The position numbers were made by a program, and so were the translations under genes. A stretch of 64,000 nt of DNA from Neodiprion pinetum (lineage: Eukaryota > Arthropoda > Insecta > Hymenoptera > Diprionidae). Location: assembly GCF_021155775.2 (NCBI RefSeq), contig NC_060234.1:40607026-40671025 (forward strand), in the 5' to 3' direction. The notes under the pieces were generated by a model that was given only the letters and a program-made list of their open reading frames with translations, ran no database searches and was not told where the DNA came from. Shown one piece after another: positions 12,701 to 25,021 of this stretch (positions are counted from its first letter, which is position 1; each line of letters starts with the position of its first letter).

Positions 12701-15700
12701 GGGGAAAATGTGACGGAATGTGACTTCCAGCTAAGCATTGCAAGCTTTCATGGTTCTACAGATTCGTCGCATGATCGTCGATCGGCTCAATATCTCGCCT
12801 TTCACTGTCTGCAGCTTAAATGCTAATCGTTTAATCATCTGGCTCATCGTTCAGCATCGTGTGAACCGCTTCTCGATTTCAGGTCTTCGTTCTTTCATAC
12901 TGCGAAACGTAGTATCAACTTTTGCCAAATTCTCCCCAACGCAAAGCTCGCGCGTGAAATGGTAATGGTTGGTAAAACGGTTTCTGGGAGTGCATTCCCC
13001 GGGGAGAGGCGGACGACTGATTGAAAATTTACACGGACCCCGTGCGGAAGATGAGTCCTGAAATGAAATCAGCGCGGCCTGGAAGAGGGTCGCAGTCCCG
13101 TTTGTGTCTCGGGCCATTAGCCGGCATTAACTCGGTCCGGAGAGGAAAAGCACGGTCGAATTTCCACGGAATTTTCAACCTCCTCGAGAGTCCGAATTTT
13201 GTTTTTCTTCCATTTTCCATGCGGTTTAAAATTTGTATTATTCTCTTGATTTACCTTCTCTGCTGCGAGATGAATTATATCCAGTTCGACGAATTTCACG
13301 ATTATCGTTTCGCAATTCTCGAAACGCGGATAATTATATTTTCGTATAATCTTCATACAAGGGTGCGGAACAAATTTTTCCCTACCCCGATTTTCCACCC
13401 GCTGTTACGAAATTAATAATCGCCGCCTCTCCTTGTATTTTCCTTACAATAACGCGTGCGTGTGTGGGTAATGATTATTTGTAAATCTCACACAACACAA
13501 GCGCGGTGCGTGTCGCACGGCCATTTAAATTTACACCACATTACCTGGCCAATTGTGACACGGCCTAACGGCATTGACGACAGTTTCACGTGACAAAGGC
13601 TCGCGATGTGATGTGAAAAATTACCGCCGACCTTCGGGGGTGCTTCGCAGTTACGCTTATCAGATTACCAATATACGCTGTGTAATTACCGTGGCAGCTT
13701 GAGTGCGCGGTTCGCGAATTATTGTAGAACAATGACGAGTGCGAATAACCTGTACAAAGTAACGATACAAGCGCTGAAAAGTTGGCCACAATTTCCTGTA
13801 AAACCCGCAATTTTATATTCGCCAAATTGGCATTCTTTTGCCTATAAGGAGGAATTAATTTTGAAATCCGATTCGCTTGTGTAAATTTTACTCAACAGTG
13901 GACTCGCGAATTTGACGAGAATTATTTATGCTTACTAACTATTCGAACTGCGGATTACTGCATCAAAAGCGAACGGACCGCCAAAGGGATTGTAATTTAC
14001 GATCATAGACCGCAGTAATTATAGAAATTAATGAGCATACTCGGTACTGCATCCGATATTGGACCTTTCAGCTTACATAGACCCAGTCTGTGTGCAGGAT
14101 ATTGTAATTGATTATTGGAGGTGCATCACTTCGACTCCAGAAGAACCTAGTTTAATTTTCATAATTCTGTGGTTCGAAACCCCGGAGGTTGAACTTTGCG
14201 GTCTATCGTTCATCGGCTAACGATGTTAATATTGCAAAACCGCGAATCCTCTCATCCATAATCACCTAACAGCTACTGTGCCAGTACAATGAATAAATTG
14301 ATCGGAGTTTCGACTGCGAATAGGCGTATTCAAAAGTCGAAATTGGTCGATCAATCACCCGTTCGCAAAAAAATTGTAATCTTTACGCTCAATTAGTTTA
14401 TTCGAATAGAATTAACATTTACGTAGATCACTGGAAAGTTGTTTCTGATGTGGCGAAAAAAGAAAAAAAGAAAGAATTTGGTTTTACTTGCGCCGAGTAA
14501 GAAATTTTTATCTGTGTAAAATACGCCGACCACGTCGATTTATCTGATTAAAATCGCCGTTTTGCTAATCACGAAAAAGTTGACGAATCAATCGGCCCAG
14601 AAAAGTTCACCCCCAGATGTGAAAAACTCGGTTTAAAATTCGTTCGAAATCCAGGAATGATGCTGAATTACAGCAGCACGATCACCGTGGATAGTGAATT
14701 GAATTCCGGAAGTATCGCATGTTTCGTTTACTCTCGTCTTACATACTCGCAGCGAGTAAGAGACGTCATTATAACGTTGGCTTCTTTCCGTGGCTCGTTA
14801 CGTTCGCGTCTCCGGGGCTTGCTGGGAACGGGCGCCGGGACGCCGAGCGTCGAGGGTGCGAGGGGCGAGAAGGAGTCGGGTATTATGGCCGCGAGTACGC
14901 GTGTTAGGTCAAACATAATAGGGTGTAATATTTTCAGCCACGTGGAAGTCAGGGTTGGTAGGAAGGAGCCTCGAGTGTCACCGCAGCGTTGGCTTGCGGG
15001 AATGAAAGAAAATTCCAGAGAGCCTCCCCAGGACTCGCGAGAGAATCAGACGAGCCTTTTGCGCTTCTATTTTCATTCACTCCTTTCTTTTCTTACGCGA
15101 AATGATGGTATATTCATATTATATTTTTTACATCGCGGTCTTAGGGACCGCGCGTAAGTATTAAGAAAAAGAAAAGAAGATGAAGTAGAAGAAGAAACAA
15201 GAGTCGGAGGAAAAAAGAAAAAAAAAAACAAAATTGAAATTATGAAAATAATAAGAGAAAATAGAAGGTCAAGAGAGAGAGAGGAAAGAAATGAGAAGTA
15301 AAAAAAATTAAGAACGCCCGAGCTCACGAGAAGCGGAAAAGACTTGACACTTGCTTCTCTTGAGTATAGAGACGACGTTTTTCGTTCTTTGCATAACAGG
15401 GGTTAGAAAATTTCTCACAATCGCGCACCTTTCGGGCGAATTGGAATTTTTCACTGGAAAGAGGAAAGAAAAAAACCTCATTTTCAGACGCCGGCGAGCC
15501 GCGAGGTCCTTAATCAACCCTCCTGATCGAATTCGCACCCCAAATCCCGTCACAGCGCGAGGCACACGCGTCGTCTCGGGATCAGCTATATGGAAAATAT
15601 TTTCTTAACGAGTATTCAATTTCACCTATCGTTCGCAACGTCGTCTGCAGCCCCGTTGGCTCGGTTAAGCCCATATTCGAAAATTACTTTCATCGCGACG

Positions 15701-16560
15701 TGTTATAATAGCAGTTAAGTGGGTTTCCTCTTTTTTTCTTTCTTCTTTTAAACTCACTTTTCTTCTTTTTTATCCTCCCGATTCGATACGCTCGTTCCGC
15801 GACGTATTGAAATTAAATATCGAGAATATCCGGCGCCGCGGTACCTCGTTGATAAAAATTCCGTTAAAATTTCAATCGTGCGAAGGTAACCCGAGTGAAT
15901 TATATCGCTTTTGAGGTAGACGAATAGTGTAAAATTCATTCCGCCGCGTGGTTCGACGATCTAAAATTACCGAAAACGAAACGCTTTCCTCGACATGTGA
16001 GAGCCGTATATTTATAAGCCTCGCAAAAATGTCAAATCACTCCCGTTGAGAAATAATTACAGAGATACTGGAGTTTCACCCTCGATGCGGAATCGACGAG
16101 GTTTAAGGGACCGTCAACGGCTAATGGCGAACAACGGCGAACGACGATTGGCCATTGTTTGGCTTTCCCGGTAAATGGCACATAAACAGAATCGCGGGGG
16201 GTTGCGATGACGGGGTGCCAGTTAACCAACCGGACTGAAGTATAATTTATCTGGATGGGGTGAAAACTTGGGCCGAAGTATCAGCCCTCGCCATTTGTTT
16301 AGATCCAAGTTATAAGAAAGAGACGAAATGAGCTTGCGGCAAAGAAGCGCAATCGGGAGCAGATATCATCCCGGGTTTTGCCGAATGTCTTTATTATTCA
16401 AAATCCATTCGTCCCAGGGTGATAATTTACATGCATCATATTTACCGACTACGCGAACTTATTCTCTCGGTGTCGCGAATCCTCGAGCCAAGCACTCAGC
16501 TCTATTGAAGCGGATGAAAGTGCATTCGTCGTCGTCTATATACCAGAGACCAACGTCAAG
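9740..16560. other. Non-coding stretch, no gene seen
   Basis: Contains a CT-rich patch at 10411-10452 and a purine-rich tract near 15165-15310. A 166-aa ATG ORF at 14657-15157 has no domain that I recognise and overlaps short ORFs in other frames. I treat it as intronic or intergenic. Confidence 0.5.
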
Positions 16561-16563
16561 AAT

Positions 16564-16579
16564 CCCCCCCCCCCCCCCC
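16564..16579. repeat. (C)16 homopolymer
   Basis: Sixteen consecutive C. Runs this long are prone to length error, so any ORF read through it is unreliable. Confidence 0.95.
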
Positions 16580-19500
16580 TTCCCACCCCGTGTAGTACAG
16601 TCAAGTTCACCAACCGCGAAAAATGGGATTGGTGAAAAAGATGTTTATTCCCCGCGTGGTGCATTCCTGCAGGGGGATCAGAGACCCCACGTACCGGACA
16701 AAGAGTAAATTATCACCAAGTTTGGCATGAGAAATATGACGCTTCTTCCGGAAAGTATTCGGCAAACTTTTTTTTCCCCGTCACTGCATTAAAAGCTATA
16801 TTACGATTTTGCGGTTGTGATTCACCGAGGGAACAATGCTTCGATGTATCTTCACAACGTTGACGTCATTTATATACTGTACACATTGATTGATTGCAAT
16901 CTGGGACGGATACGACTTGACAATGACAAAACGTGTTTGTTATATGATGTCTTTTTGTACATATAAGTAGGCATACCGGGCTGATTCTGGATACAGATTC
17001 CCATACTGACATTTACCGACACTTATCGACACTTAGCCGAGACACAAACCTTCTGTAATGATCGACGGTAGGGTGTATCTCCACTCTGATTGACTTTATC
17101 GATCATTGGAACATTCAGTTGTCCAACGTAATCGGTTGTCCGATAATTACCGATCTAGTACACCTAGTTCTACAAATCCGAAATTCCAACCCTAATCTCA
17201 TACATAAGTTAAGGAACTGTAAATCAATATTAAGGCCGCCAGTTATCTTTGAATCGAGCCAATTCAATCGACTTTCAAGTAATTCTGGCATCACTGTTCG
17301 AACAGCGATTCATGACCCGACTATGAGATTTCTTGATAGATGTTAGCAGGGGAAATCCACCCCGTCGATCGGGAAGTTCCACCCACAGAATGTACGGACA
17401 AAGAGAGTGTTTTCTCGTATTTTCACGGAACATTGCCCCCGGAGTTCAGATTCCCAAATATCGTTGCAGAAGCGGGGAGGGAAAAGAAGTTAACTAAGTA
17501 GTGGGCAGTAACCTTAAATACTCGTTGCAGGTTTCGCGGGGAAAATTTACGGCCACTTTATATCTCGTCGGAGCTGAACGTTGCTGGAGAACATTGTGGG
17601 TAAATGATTGTGGAGGAGGGAGAAAGCTGTACGCGCATTGACTCCGGACTTCGACTGTATGAGTCACACATTTGGGGACCGATGAGCTTTCGAGTGTATA
17701 TCGCTGGCTGATGAGAGTGCAGGCTCGACGATGATCGGAAGGGGAAAAATGTCAGGAGAAGTTAATACTCGTTTTGCCGTAAAGGTCGTCGAGATAAGTC
17801 CGGGAGCATTTTCAGGTCGCGAAGGTTTCAGAAGGAGAGAGAAAGGGAGAGTAAAAGAGATTTGGCAGGCTGAAGGACCTCCAACGAGAAAAAGCTCAGC
17901 TTGAGTTCGTATATAAAGGTTATATAAGTATATAAAGAGTTTTCGTCGCGGTTACGCGATATCGCGTTTAGATAAGACGTCTTTCGAGTGATTAAGACGG
18001 CCGCCCTCCTGCCTTCTACAGTGGTTCTTACCTCGGTTCAGAGACGACTGAGATATAATCCGATTTAAGTCTTCAGCGGCTAAACGACTTCCAACTTCGA
18101 GTCCTTTCGATAAGATATACAAAGAACAAAGATACACGTGAGAATGAAAATACAAAGACGCCTCACCGTCTATTCCTGACTGTCATAAAACTTTTACCTC
18201 GATTTATTCTGCGGAGCACTTCATGCTTCGACGACGTTCTGTGCTGAAGGAAGTTGGTTGGTCGAAAATCGATGCTCATACTCGGTAATTTAATTACAAA
18301 TCGATCGTACATTGAATAGCTGTTGAATTATTACATTTTCAGGCTACAAAGATCGCTTTCCTTCGATCCAGAATTGTGAACATTTTCAATTGTCGAATAA
18401 AATTCAATTCTTTATTGGATGCGGTCAAAAGCCAAAGTTTAAAAAAAAGTATGATACATGCTGCAGCGATTTTACAAACGAAAAATAAGAACGAGCGGCA
18501 ACAAGAAAACAAGAACAACTCCATTACCATTAATAATGTTGATATTCAATGGGGTTTTCGAGCCTCCCGGGTTCCATAGTGCCGGGTGCATACCTGCATA
18601 TATGTACCATAAAACCCGGAGATCAATCAGTCTTTATGACACCCATGGACTACGCCGTGAAATCCTCAACTCGAAAATCCTCTACTGGTATTTTAACGAC
18701 GCTCCGATGGCAACCGACGGAGCAACACGACCCCGTGGATTAATTTACAGCTTGTTTTTAAGAGGGTTTGACTTGTCAGGGGTTTAATGGGGCTTTATGG
18801 GGATGCGCTTTTCAACCACACTCGACACTCTTCCAGGACCTTTTAACATTTTCATTATTTTTTATTCCATTTTTTCGATTACTTTCCACTGCCAGACAGT
18901 AAGAAACACGGTCAACTGCCAGGATCATTCGGTCTATTACGTCGTACATATGGAAGATTTTATATCCGGTAAAGGTCAATAAAAAAATACTTATTACATA
19001 CACGGTGATGATAAAAATGATTGATCGATTAATCGTAAACTGTCGCTTTTCATTTCGAAAGAATAAGCAGAGCCCATCATTTGATCGAAATAAAAACCAG
19101 AAGATAATTGTTCATTTTTTGGTTTGTTATTCCGTTTCAAAAAGCAGAACAATAAGTGCAGCTGAAGATAAATAAACCATCGAAGCGTGGTAGAGAAAAA
19201 AAAAAGAAACGAGAAACAAATCGATTTATATTTAGACTTCGCGCAAAGCTGCGAAAAGTATTCGCGTAGCGAAACAGTTGCGTTCGATTAATCAAATTAA
19301 AAAATAATTAAGTCCTCTGGTGGGTGGAGTAATTAATTTGCAGATTAATGCGCGATTACTTGGCAAGAAAAATAAGTCCATAAATTAAGTCGTTGGCTTT
19401 TCGCTCTCCCCGTTTCGCCACCACCCTCCTCCTACTTCGTCTTCCCGCAGCCGTATCCTTCCTTCCTCCCGCAGGATCCCCGGCAATCTTTTCATTGGCG

Positions 19501-21250
19501 AACGAACTCTGCGTCGTTCGACGACCCGACTGGATAAGTTATTGCCCAAGAAACGCACTTTGCATTTCCCAAAACGATTACATTCTTCTGTGCCCGTTGT
19601 ATGTACGTATATTTCTGCTCTCTACCACCGGAATAAATCACTCAACTTTCTCGATTTCGTTCACCGTTTGCTACATACCGCCTCAAGAATACAAAGAAAG
19701 AGAGAGAGAGAAAAAAAAAAAAGAAAAAACTAATCGTCACAGACGCCGACTGCATTTGTCACGCAATTTACGGACTTGCGATACCAAATTTCGTAGGTAA
19801 ATCGTTTTCAATTAGATTACACATCGATCGTCGAAGAACTCTTGAGCTTTTTACATTCATTTTACTCTGCAGCTTTCAGCAAAACCATATTATATTATAC
19901 CTTAATTCGAGTAAAGATTAATAAAAATATTCTTCATGATACTTAAGTGTCGTAATTATTCTGCGAGTGATCTTAACGACTTGCATTTTCGAAAAAAAGT
20001 ATGAATTCTTCAATTCCCTGCCGCTGTCAGTTGCTTCAAAGATGGCTTTAAACTCGCCAAGGGAACCGGAAGCGAGTTACGGCCGCAAAATTCGGGGCTG
20101 TGATATTGGCAAGGGGACAGCAACACGGTTAAGTAAACGTAAATCGAAACTGCTGACTGTATAACCTGCGGGAAGATTGAAAGACGCGGGACGTTTTTTT
20201 ATGTGACACAAAGTAGCACTTTGCCAAATGATCCGAATCTTTTCAGAGCGCCCACCGTGCGAAAATCCCACCCGACCGATTCGGATCCCTGCCTGCTTGG
20301 CTATGCAGTTGCCACACGACCAAACGACCCAAAGCCAACTCAACCTGACGTCAAAAATCCCCCGTAACTCCATTCTGTGAATCATCAAGTAAATATAAAA
20401 AGATCCGCGCTCTCCGATACGCGAAACACAATTTATTCCTCGTACGAATTAAACATACGCATGAAGCACAAGATACGACATCAATTTTTTGCCTGTGTGC
20501 AAAATTTTTGAGATTTATCTTCAGCCATCTCCGCAAAACTCTCTTGTTTTAAGTAAGAACAAAATTTGATCACTTCGAACCCTTTGATTGTAAATCCTTT
20601 TTCCAAATAGTAATATTATAATATGAGCTTGCGTCATCCGTATTTGCTCGGAAGAATTTCTATCACATAAAAATGATGCTGTTTCATGCTTAGTGTCCAA
20701 CATCACTGGCACAAACAACATTGCATCTGTTACAGAGATTTGTTGATAAATTTTTCCGCTTCTCCTAATATTCGATTCGGTCACACTCGGCGTCATTTGT
20801 CCTCAGGCTTGGAAATCCTTTGACCTTGGATCTTGACTGGAGGATGTTCTCCTCCAGACATTCGACCGCGAATATCAGATCATCAGCTTTCCAAGCAGAC
20901 GCGACGGTCTTTCTTGAATCGCGAACAGGCTGACGCGACGACCTTCGTCGGCATAAATATTAAACCAAAATGATACCAGGCGAGATCGCAACCCTAAGAC
21001 CTTGCGCCGATGCATAGAAGAAGGATCACGCGGATTTACCGCAGATTCACCCCTCGTTCTACAATATCGCATTTTTCTCATACGGGGGCGCGTGTATATT
21101 ATCCAGCACCCTGCAGAAACGCTGTTATTATTTTACGCTCCACGCGAGGTTGAACAATACGCGAATGAAGCGTACGTGCTTCGAGGCGGACCTTTCAAGG
21201 GTGCGAGTGCGTATTTAAATCGATTTCGAAAGCCTCGCGCCAACTTCTTA
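16580..21250. other. Non-coding stretch, no gene seen
   Basis: No supported exon. A (GA)n plus poly-A block lies at 19695-19730. Pyrimidine-rich acceptor-like sites at about 19447 and 19471 lead into a frame that stops after 20 codons. A minus-strand open stretch at about 18030-18115 ends in a donor-like GAG|GTAAGA but has no good upstream acceptor. Confidence 0.5.
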
Positions 21251-21251
21251 C

Positions 21252-21305
21252 CATGGGAGTCGCCCTTTGGCCCCGCGGCGCTCCTTCGCTCCTTTCAGAC
21301 GCCAT
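21252..21305 (-). CDS. Weak candidate first coding exon
   Basis: On the minus strand an ATG at 21305 opens 18 codons, reading MASERSEGAPRGQRATPM, that run exactly into a canonical donor ATG|GTAAGAAG at 21252/21251 (phase 0 out). The start context has G at -3 and G at +4. It lies downstream of exon C in the direction of transcription, so it could be an internal promoter's start exon or an unrelated gene. No matching phase-0 acceptor exon was found further down. The evidence is only ATG, short open frame and donor. Confidence 0.2.
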
Positions 21306-22454
21306 GCCTCGACCCCTCGGCCAAAAACTGACTGATCGAGTCCGCGACACTTGAACCGAATTACACACCCTCCGTATTTATACCGCATTAATCACATTTG
21401 CCACGCGGTATTTTAAAACGCCCTGTAGGCCTGCAACGGTTAAGTTATGGGCTCTCATGATACTCTGTCGAGTTCGACCGCGCAGGGGAAAACTCGGCGC
21501 TTGATCTGCGGCCTTGACAAATGGGAAGTAAAGTGAATTCCTCGAAATCAGAGGGGATTTTTTTTTTCTCCAAGTAGTTCGAAACGTATGGTGCTGGAAA
21601 AGCGGATTACTTCGGGAAGCTGCTGCACGAAAAATCAATACCTTTAATATCAAATCAACTACCTGCTTCAACAAATTTGTATAAAATAGTTTGTTTTTTT
21701 TCGGTAAAACGAGCTACGGTAAAGTGTAATCGAACGATTTCACTAAATTTCTAACCATTTTGAAATGACTTTAAGTGAATCATAAAATTATTTCAGCAGT
21801 ATAAATTCTTGTATTCAAGTATGTAAAAAAGATGTTAATTGTAGTCAACGAATTGGACAATTATTTCAGAATTAGTCAACTTACGACTTGTCTCGTGATA
21901 AAGCTAATAAAAAAAATATCGATTTCGGACCAAAGAACCTCCTTCAAATTCCTGAAGAAAAACAAACCTTACACGATAAGGAAGCGCCAAGAAGTAAACT
22001 GGTCGCCGTGAGGTGATGCAGTAAGTTGGAAAGAAGCGTGCGGCGTTACACGAATGACAAGAACAAGAATAAGTAAAAGTTCTTATCATTTTCGTCGAGG
22101 AGTTGATTTCCCGTTGGAAAAGATATCGCGGTTTTGAAAGAGAAAATCAGAGTTTTACCCGGGTTTTCAAACTTTCTGTCCAAATCGGTGAATATTTTTC
22201 ACAGCAACGAGATATTCCCGGTTCTATAACATTCCAAAGAAAAAAAAAAATAGGACAATTAATAACAGAGGGGACTTTTGTCCGATTCATTAGCGGAGCA
22301 CAAAAGTGGCTTAAAATAATTAAGTCTGCTGTGGATAATAGCTATTCTAATATCCTATTGTTGAATCCTCTGGATTTCTGATTCTCGGTTATTATCTTCA
22401 TGCTCTCCCTCATTGTCCCCGGCGTTCCTTTGTTTTTATTTTATCATATTTTTC

Positions 22455-22477
22455 CCTCTCTCTCTCTCTCTCTCTCA
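22455..22477. repeat. (CT)n microsatellite
   Basis: CT dinucleotide repeat inside a wider pyrimidine-rich block. Confidence 0.85.
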
Positions 22478-22784
22478 CTTTCTCCTTCCCTCTATCACCG
22501 CTTTCTCGGGGCTCGATATCTGCCATCGACCCCCGACTCTTCAGTCTGCTTCATTTAATTCTCACTGTTTTTGACTCCGGCTTTACCGCGCGCAGCATTC
22601 TCACGTATTTCGTTTAATTTCTCTTGTCCTTGTATTTTTTTTTCCTTGTTCATTTTTTATTTATTTTATTCTTTTTTCTCAGCTTTTTTATCATCCTTCT
22701 CTCGCGATCCTGCGGCGACATGATTAACGTCGCTGTAGGTGAAGAACTCACCGAGTATAAGGATGACGACTACCTCACTCGCTT

Positions 22785-22832
22785 TCTCCCTCTCTCTCTA
22801 TCTCTCTCTCTCTCCCTCTTTACCTCTCTTTC
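22785..22832. repeat. (CT)n-rich tract
   Basis: Interrupted CT repeat ending in TTTCAG, so it resembles a polypyrimidine tract and acceptor on the plus strand. No exon is supported after it. Confidence 0.8.
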
Positions 22833-23003
22833 AGGTATACTCGTTGGTTTCAAAGAGTAGAAGGCTGGCGGATGTTTGACGCACGGATAGAACAACGTGT
22901 GTCTTTTTTCATCTCATTTACCCCCCCGCGGGCCTTTCATCTTCCGTATAATGTATAATATAATCTCGCGAGTTTAATTGAATTTTTCTTTATTATTATA
23001 CGC

Positions 23004-23008
<5 letters not shown>

Positions 23009-23047
<39 letters not shown>
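23009..23047. repeat. (TA)n microsatellite
   Basis: About nineteen TA units preceded by a short GTGTG run. The Ile-Tyr repeat ORF across it is an artefact of the repeat. Confidence 0.95.
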
Positions 23048-23049
<2 letters not shown>

Positions 23050-24387
23050 TGTATTTGATTAAAGTATATAATACAACGTCTTGTTTTTATTTTCACCCCC
23101 GCGACTCGCTCTTCTTATTCGCCGTTTCTTCTTCCCGTTTAAATTCTAAAACCAGACAGCATTCCGTCTCGGGATTCCCGGTGCAGAACGCCACGCGAAA
23201 GACAAAAGCCTCTTTTTTAATTATCGTTCGTATATACCAGCCAGGCGACACGTAGTACTTTGCGGAACTTTTTAATATTATGTAGATCCAAATCCCAAGT
23301 TAAATAAAGCATTCATAAATTCACTCGTCCGTGGAAAGAAAAATACATGCGCATATTTTAATCCACCCTCCGCCCGTTCATGATCCTTTTATCTTATTTC
23401 TTTCACCCTCCTTCTTCGGCTCCTGCCTCTCTTCGCCATAGGTATATTCCTTTGTCTCACTGCGCGATATCTCTTATCTTACGATGAACCGAATTTCGTT
23501 CCCGCTCTAAACTCCTCGAATACAGTATCGAGTTATTTTTCACTTGTTTTTCATCTTCTCTCCACTCTCTCTTTTTTTTTCCATCCCCGTTCCCCGTTTC
23601 TTTTTTGTCCTTCCGGGTTTGAGAGACCGCTTAAATTCAACGAGAAAAACTTATTATATCTTCTGTTTACTTTTTATCCTTGCCCATAGAACAGGGAGTT
23701 CCACTTTTTTTCCTCTCTTGTTTACATTAATCACTAAGCGATGAAAAATGAACGCGCCTCGCGGTAAAGAGAATTACTAAACTATGAACCACCCATTAAA
23801 AACTATACCCGACGGTACAGATTATACGTAGACTGAAAACGCGGGCTATAGATACCCCGCACTTTGTACTCGTTAAAAAGCACTCAAGACGGCTTGAATC
23901 GCGATAATCAATATGCAAGACGCAGAGTCCTTTTAAGGGGTGGAAAAAATGAATTTATGCTTCAGGGTCGGCTTAGCTGTTGAATCGCGAAGAGTCGGCG
24001 ATGCCATTCTCACTGCTAAAGGAATTCTAAATTCATACAAATTGCTCGACGAAGGTGAGCGACACTCTGCAAACATCTTACGGAATTTGGATTAAGCGCC
24101 ATTGCATTAGTCCCGTTTCCTCTGCTTCCGATCACGCCCAACTGCCTCGCCCTTCTTAAGCTTTCCGTTGCATGAAAACGCCAATGGTCATTTACTCCAT
24201 GGGAAACTGACAAAAACGACGTGCCTAAAACGCGTTGAAACTCATTAGAACCTGGAGCTGACCATTCATTGACCGACAAACAAAGCGGAAAAACGTATTG
24301 AACATTGGTAACAAAGTCTCAAAGACGAGGAAGATGAATCTCGAAAAGTTTTTAAAATCGACCTGTATGTATGCGTATTTACTAGGG

Positions 24388-25021
24388 TGTTTACAAAGAA
24401 ACAAAAATTCTTTTCCTTCCAAACAGGTTCTAAAGTTTCGTTTAGACATAAAAATACGCCTGTTAAAATTCGAACTCTTAATATTAATATCAAGAGGTTG
24501 CGCATCGCACTTTTCTATTTTCCATAAAAATAACACGGTGTGGTTTTTGTTCCGTCTGGTTTTTATAAGGAGCTAATGATGCATCGTACAGAAAATTCAC
24601 AGACACATTTTCGTAGATAACTGAACACCCTTCAAAAAACGTCTGTTATTATTTACTGATAAATTCACGCGTTCAAAAGTTATTTAAAGTAAAAAGTTAT
24701 AAAAGGACCTTGAATAACTTTTGAAAGAGTAGATTTATCATAAAATGATAAGATACCTTTTTTTAAGAGCGTTCAATTCTCTACGAAAATATGTTTGCGA
24801 ATTTTTTATACGACGCATCGTTAACTAGTTATAAAAATCAGAAGGAACAGAAACCATTTTTCCGATATTATCCTGGTGGAAAATAGAAAACAGTGGTGCG
24901 CAGCCTGTTAATGTTAATAACGTTAATATTAAGAGCTCTAATTTTAACAGGCGTATTTTTATACCTAAATGGAACTGTTGAATCTGTTTAGAAGGGAACA
25001 GTTTTTTTTTTTTTTTTTTTT
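24388..25021. mobile_element. Palindromic MITE-like element
   Basis: The two halves are imperfect reverse complements of each other over about 300 bp each. The best matched block is 23 bp (24448-24470 against 24940-24962), followed by a shared TCTTAATATTAA. The centre, near 24699, is itself an inverted repeat (TTCAAAAGTTATT at 24672 against AATAACTTTTGAA ending at 24725). The left end carries GGGTGTTTACAAA and the right end a poly-T of 20 then ACACATA. No transposase is encoded, which fits a non-autonomous terminal-inverted-repeat element or fold-back element. Exact ends and target-site duplication are unclear, and the arms have diverged by substitutions and small indels. Confidence 0.75.

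Larger units (their letters stand above)
21380..24380. other. Non-coding stretch with pyrimidine-rich zone
   Basis: No gene seen. 22.4-23.7 kb is strikingly pyrimidine-rich on the plus strand and contains two CT repeats and a TA repeat. A good-looking plus-strand acceptor, CTCTCTTTCAG at about 22834, leads into a frame with no convincing donor. Confidence 0.5.

Noticed and set aside
17998..18115. Minus-strand open stretch including LEVGSRLAAEDLNR ending at a GAG|GTAAGA donor
   Set aside because: The acceptor is weak, and the phase (1 in, 1 out) does not fit exon C's phase-0 donor or any neighbour.
19393..19800. 135-residue plus-strand ORF with a signal-peptide-like start
   Set aside because: It begins at TTG rather than ATG, and its C-terminal third is encoded by a GA/poly-A repeat.
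22785..22860. Plus-strand acceptor-like CTCTCTTTCAG
   Set aside because: It is the end of a CT microsatellite, and the following frames lack a donor or stop early.
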